From NCBI GenBank assembly GCA_023515745.1, contig JALECJ010000257.1:1242687-1306686 (forward strand): DNA of 64,000 nucleotides. The letters run 5' to 3'. Under the pieces are notes generated by a model. It did not search any database and had not been told where the DNA came from. It saw only the letters and a list, made by a program, of their open reading frames with translations. Shown here one piece after another: positions 60,868-64,000 of the stretch. Each line of letters begins with the position of its first letter. Position 1 is the first letter of the stretch. This DNA is from Amoeboaphelidium protococcarum (lineage: Eukaryota; Aphelidiomycota; Aphelidea). The translations under genes and the position numbers were made by a program.

Positions 60868-63240
60868 ATGTCGCATCTAATATAACTGTTACAACTACCG
60901 ACCACCTCATTGTACTAATATTTAAGACCTGTAGATTTACTGTAACTATGCATGAGTTGCAAAGACTGCGAATAAGTAATACTGAGTCAAAAGTCGTTTG
61001 TAAGAGACGCATACTTTAGGTATTATGGCCCTCTACTGACCGCCTGTCGCATCAAGTTGCATGGTTATCTTAAGCTGAGGTCTGAATAGGATTACAAGTA
61101 CTTTTTTCACTGGTCCATCAAACAGTACTTCATTCTGCGCAGTTTCGCTGCTAATGAATATTATTGCTAAAATGAATTGGCCCCCCTTAAATGGCGTGAG
61201 GCTATCCAGCAGTATTATCCCTAGAAAGCCAAGTCTGATAAAAAACAAGTCTGTTTTCATAAATGGTCACATTTGTATGCTCGTAAAGAAATACACTTGG
61301 AACTGCAGCGTGAACAAGTTCTTGCCTCATCTAAACCCGATCTGCTGCTAATTCTATTCCGAACATTTGCTGCCAGTAGCTCTTACAAAGAAATGTTAAA
61401 GCGGACACCATTCGTTATGGCGCACTTTGGCTATTACCATGATGCCGTGAAGTTGCATTGGCTGGATGCTCTCACTATCACCATAAACGAGAAATACGAG
61501 GCTATGGAGGAAGAAGATTACGAAGAACGCCGATATAATTAACTACTATTTGGGCTTTAGGACGAGTCTTGCGACTTTCTGAGTTCCCTGTGCATTTATT
61601 TTAATCTCGGCAGTTGTGATTATGTGGGAGAGTAATTGTTATTGTCTATAGACTAGACTCCTCACTTTCACAAGATGTAAGCCTACCTTAATGTCCTCAA
61701 ATAATAAGAGGTATTTTATGAGTTCGATTTGGAGTAATATTTGCACAAGGGCATTGTCAAGATTTTAAAATGCACCGGACCAGGGAGTATGAATTTCGCT
61801 AATTTGGAAGACTTTTGGTCAATGTAACAAAATTTGGAGCCACCTGATGAGCTGGCGAGATATATAAGGAGCCTTTTGTCATTCAAGTAGATCATGTAGT
61901 TAATATATGCTGTCTAAGTTGTTCCGAGCGTTGAATGGGGATGGGCGGTTTGGAATCTTATCAATGTGTATAAATCTGAAGCTCAGAGTCTTGTGATTTT
62001 CAATAATCTTATTGTTGAAAAGCTCAACAAGGGCCTGGTAGAAGAAGCCAAATACCTGGTTCTTGCAGCATCGTCTAATCCTTATCGAGACTTCACGTTT
62101 GAATCTGGGACTGAGCTGCAGTAAGACTCGAAATCCGCCGTTGTTGAAATGTTGATCATGCTGCTGGATTGTGATATTGTAGTCACTAATGCTCGAAAGT
62201 TTGCACTAGGGGCAATATTCAAGGCGTTTGCGAGGTTTACGGTGGACCACTGGTAGTTGTTATTGCGCACCGTCATGTTGTCCTTTAGTCGCGTTCATTA
62301 TGAAGAATCGCTCAATTGCGACTCTTTCCATATTGATATTTGGCATACGGTTGAGAGTTTGGGTGGTCCGATTGGATTTGGTAATCTTTTGCTTAACATC
62401 GATATACAGACTTTATCTCTATTTCACGAATGTTTAATATTTTATAATGTCTGCGATTACTGTCTTAAATGGACGCAATAGATGTTGGATGACGTGTCTA
62501 CTCGTCTGATGGAGCTTTATTGTCAGGGTGGTGAATCTAAGCATCTGGAAATTCTCGCTCATTACATTCAATTAATATTGGATAGTGATCTCTATTCTGA
62601 ACTCTCTTTTTAAAGACTTGAGGAAGTTGCAACTTAAGAGCAGTTACAAAGCATATGTGAGCATCTACCTTATGATAACATCGCCTCCCTGACATTCGGT
62701 CATCGGTTTCTCAAGCCTTGGATGAATGAAGTTGTTCAGATATCCGAAGAGCCAAAGTTTCTTGATAATCTCATCAAGATTGTCCAATTATGCTATGCGA
62801 ACAATAGTAGTAAACTGTGGAAAGTGCCCTATTTTATCCGTTCAACCATAAAGCGGGTGATTGCAAACGCACTGGTGACGCAACCTGAGACAAGTTCATC
62901 ACGATTCTGGTTCTTTGAAGGATTACCTCTGTTTATAATGCTGGACGAGGTAATAGTAAAAGCTTACGTGGAGTTATGGCCATATGTAATAATTATTTCA
63001 TAGAGTCTACGTGTCCCTGGAATTGAAGAGTTGGCTCGTGGATTGTTTCATTACATTGAATCTAATAACAATTTTCTTCTGGAGGAGAAGGTGGAGCTGA
63101 TCTAATTGTATCAAGCTGAAGCTAAAATTCTCAACGATTAAAGTTTGCAAAATGAGATTCATCGGTTGATCAATTAGTCTTCCGACAAGAAACTCGAGCT
63201 TCTGCTGGCAGAATCAGAGGAAGAATCTTCAGAGCCTTGA
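60868..63240 (+). CDS. F-box-like large helical protein (copy 2)
   Basis: 790 residues under TAR=Gln. It shares the N-terminal F-box-like block (YLRPVDLLQLCMSCKDC), VRDAYFRYYGPLLTA and the C-terminal GIEELARGLFHYIES block with copy 1. The middle is highly diverged but similar in length and helical character. Nearly a tenth of its Gln codons near the N-terminus are TAA/TAG. Placed 562 bp downstream of receptor kinase copy 2. Confidence 0.8.
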
Positions 63241-63693
63241 TGCCTTGGCACTCAAGATGGTGCATCAGTAGATGGCACAGCTGCATCACTAAATGCTTTG
63301 CGCGTCATATCTTCTCCTTAACATAGTTGAGATTGTTTGAATTTGCAGCATGTATCTGAAATCACCTGAATTGTTAATATATATTTCATCAAAATGTCTT
63401 CTTTTGGTATAACGATTACTTTATTTTACTTCTTCATACATCTGTTTCTGAAACCATTTGATGATGCACAACATTCCGATTGACGCTAGAGCAATACTAA
63501 AGAGCGCGATTTTCAGTAATGTTTCTCTGAGGTATCGATCAACTCTTGAAACGCAAAGCAATCTATGATCTCGTTTCACTTTTAGCATTAGCTAGAACTC
63601 TCCTTTAAATCGCGCGTCCTCTCTTTTCTTGACACGGCTTGTCTCCTCCACTGCTGGCTTTATAATAATACACTCTGCCTTTACATACAGATC
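63241..63693. promoter_or_regulatory. Upstream region of F-box-like copy 3
   Basis: No gene is seen. A CTGCCTTTACATACA block near 63675-63689 is shared with copy 2 at the same distance from the start codon. Confidence 0.45.
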
Positions 63694-64000
63694 ATGTCTC
63701 AACTTGTCAGTCTATTAGATCTGCCACACAGTCTTTTATACTAGTACTTGAGGCCTGTAGATTTTCTTCAATTGTCCAAGTGTAATAAGGAATGCCAAGG
63801 TGCCATCGTGAACCAAAAGTTCAAGGTCAGGGACGCGTACTTTCGTTATTATGGCCCTCTCCTGACTGCATATCGTATAAAGTTTCATTAATATCTGTAG
63901 CTACAGTCTGAAGAAGATTACATATTCTTTTTTCATGAACAGATTAAGTCGTATCATGCGTTGATGGCTGTTGTGTCGTAGGATTATATGTTTCGAGACC
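63694..64000 (+). CDS. F-box-like protein (copy 3), truncated by window edge
   Basis: The first 102 residues of a third paralogue. It has MSQLVSLLDLPHSLLYQYLRPVDFLQL, VRDAYFRYYGPLLTAYRIKFH and FFHEQIKSYHALM, all collinear with copies 1 and 2. The frame is open at the right edge of the window. Confidence 0.8.

Overview
The window is nuclear DNA of a unicellular eukaryote that reads TAA and TAG as glutamine and uses TGA as its only stop. This follows directly from the sequence. More than 20 genes, including RPB1, ELP1, OPA1/Mgm1-like and a 1667-codon copia Gag-Pol, become continuous, correctly phased frames only if TAR is read as Gln. Each of these frames ends at TGA and has a length divisible by three. 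Genes are dense on both strands. Most lack introns; the few introns seen are short GT-AG introns of about 33-77 nt, often ending in TGTAG.

Affinity (inference): 26 perfect YSPTSPx repeats in RPB1, an intact LTR retrotransposon and mitochondrial presequences argue against ciliates and against the anaerobic protists known to use this code. The Mgm1-type dynamin, Pho91-type phosphate transporter, Atf1-type bZIP, RMP1-like protein and a fungal-style Cys-rich GPI protein point towards the fungal side of the opisthokonts, for example an aphelid-like lineage. Some genes (VWD mucins, organellar BipA) are not typically fungal, so the lineage is left open.

Layout: 0.5-5.7 kb, a tandem pair of secreted VWD-mucin GPI-type proteins with a conserved CCAAT-type promoter. 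6.2-8.7 kb, Mgm1/OPA1-like GTPase. 9.2-10.3 kb, an unresolved coding-like stretch. 10.7-14.0 kb, SLC13/Pho91-type transporter, a small repeat protein and LSm7. 14.06-19.38 kb, a complete Ty1/copia element (identical 120-bp LTRs, TGCTG duplication) inserted 32 bp upstream of the LSM7 start codon. 19.5-29 kb, ELP1, RPS29, an Atf1-like bZIP, a five-exon longin-like protein and an ASH-RhoGAP protein. 29-34.4 kb, RPB1. 34.6-46.8 kb, a run of minus-strand genes: Prp2/DHX16-like helicase, MEF2-type MADS factor, mitochondrial BipA/TypA, RMP1-like protein, Cys-rich GPI protein, PARP-like protein, IPI3/WDR18, COG0523 GTPase and a small two-exon gene. 46.9-48.4 kb, a poorly resolved zinc-knuckle region.

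48.7-64 kb is a paralogous cluster: two receptor-like kinases (SBBP propeller ectodomain, Thr-rich stalk, membrane span, cytoplasmic kinase) flanked by F-box-like proteins in mirrored gene order, with a soluble kinase on the opposite strand between them and a third F-box copy running off the right edge. This looks like a lineage-specific surface-sensing and signalling family. It is the most likely place for an undescribed system, together with the retroelement that has adapted to the altered code.
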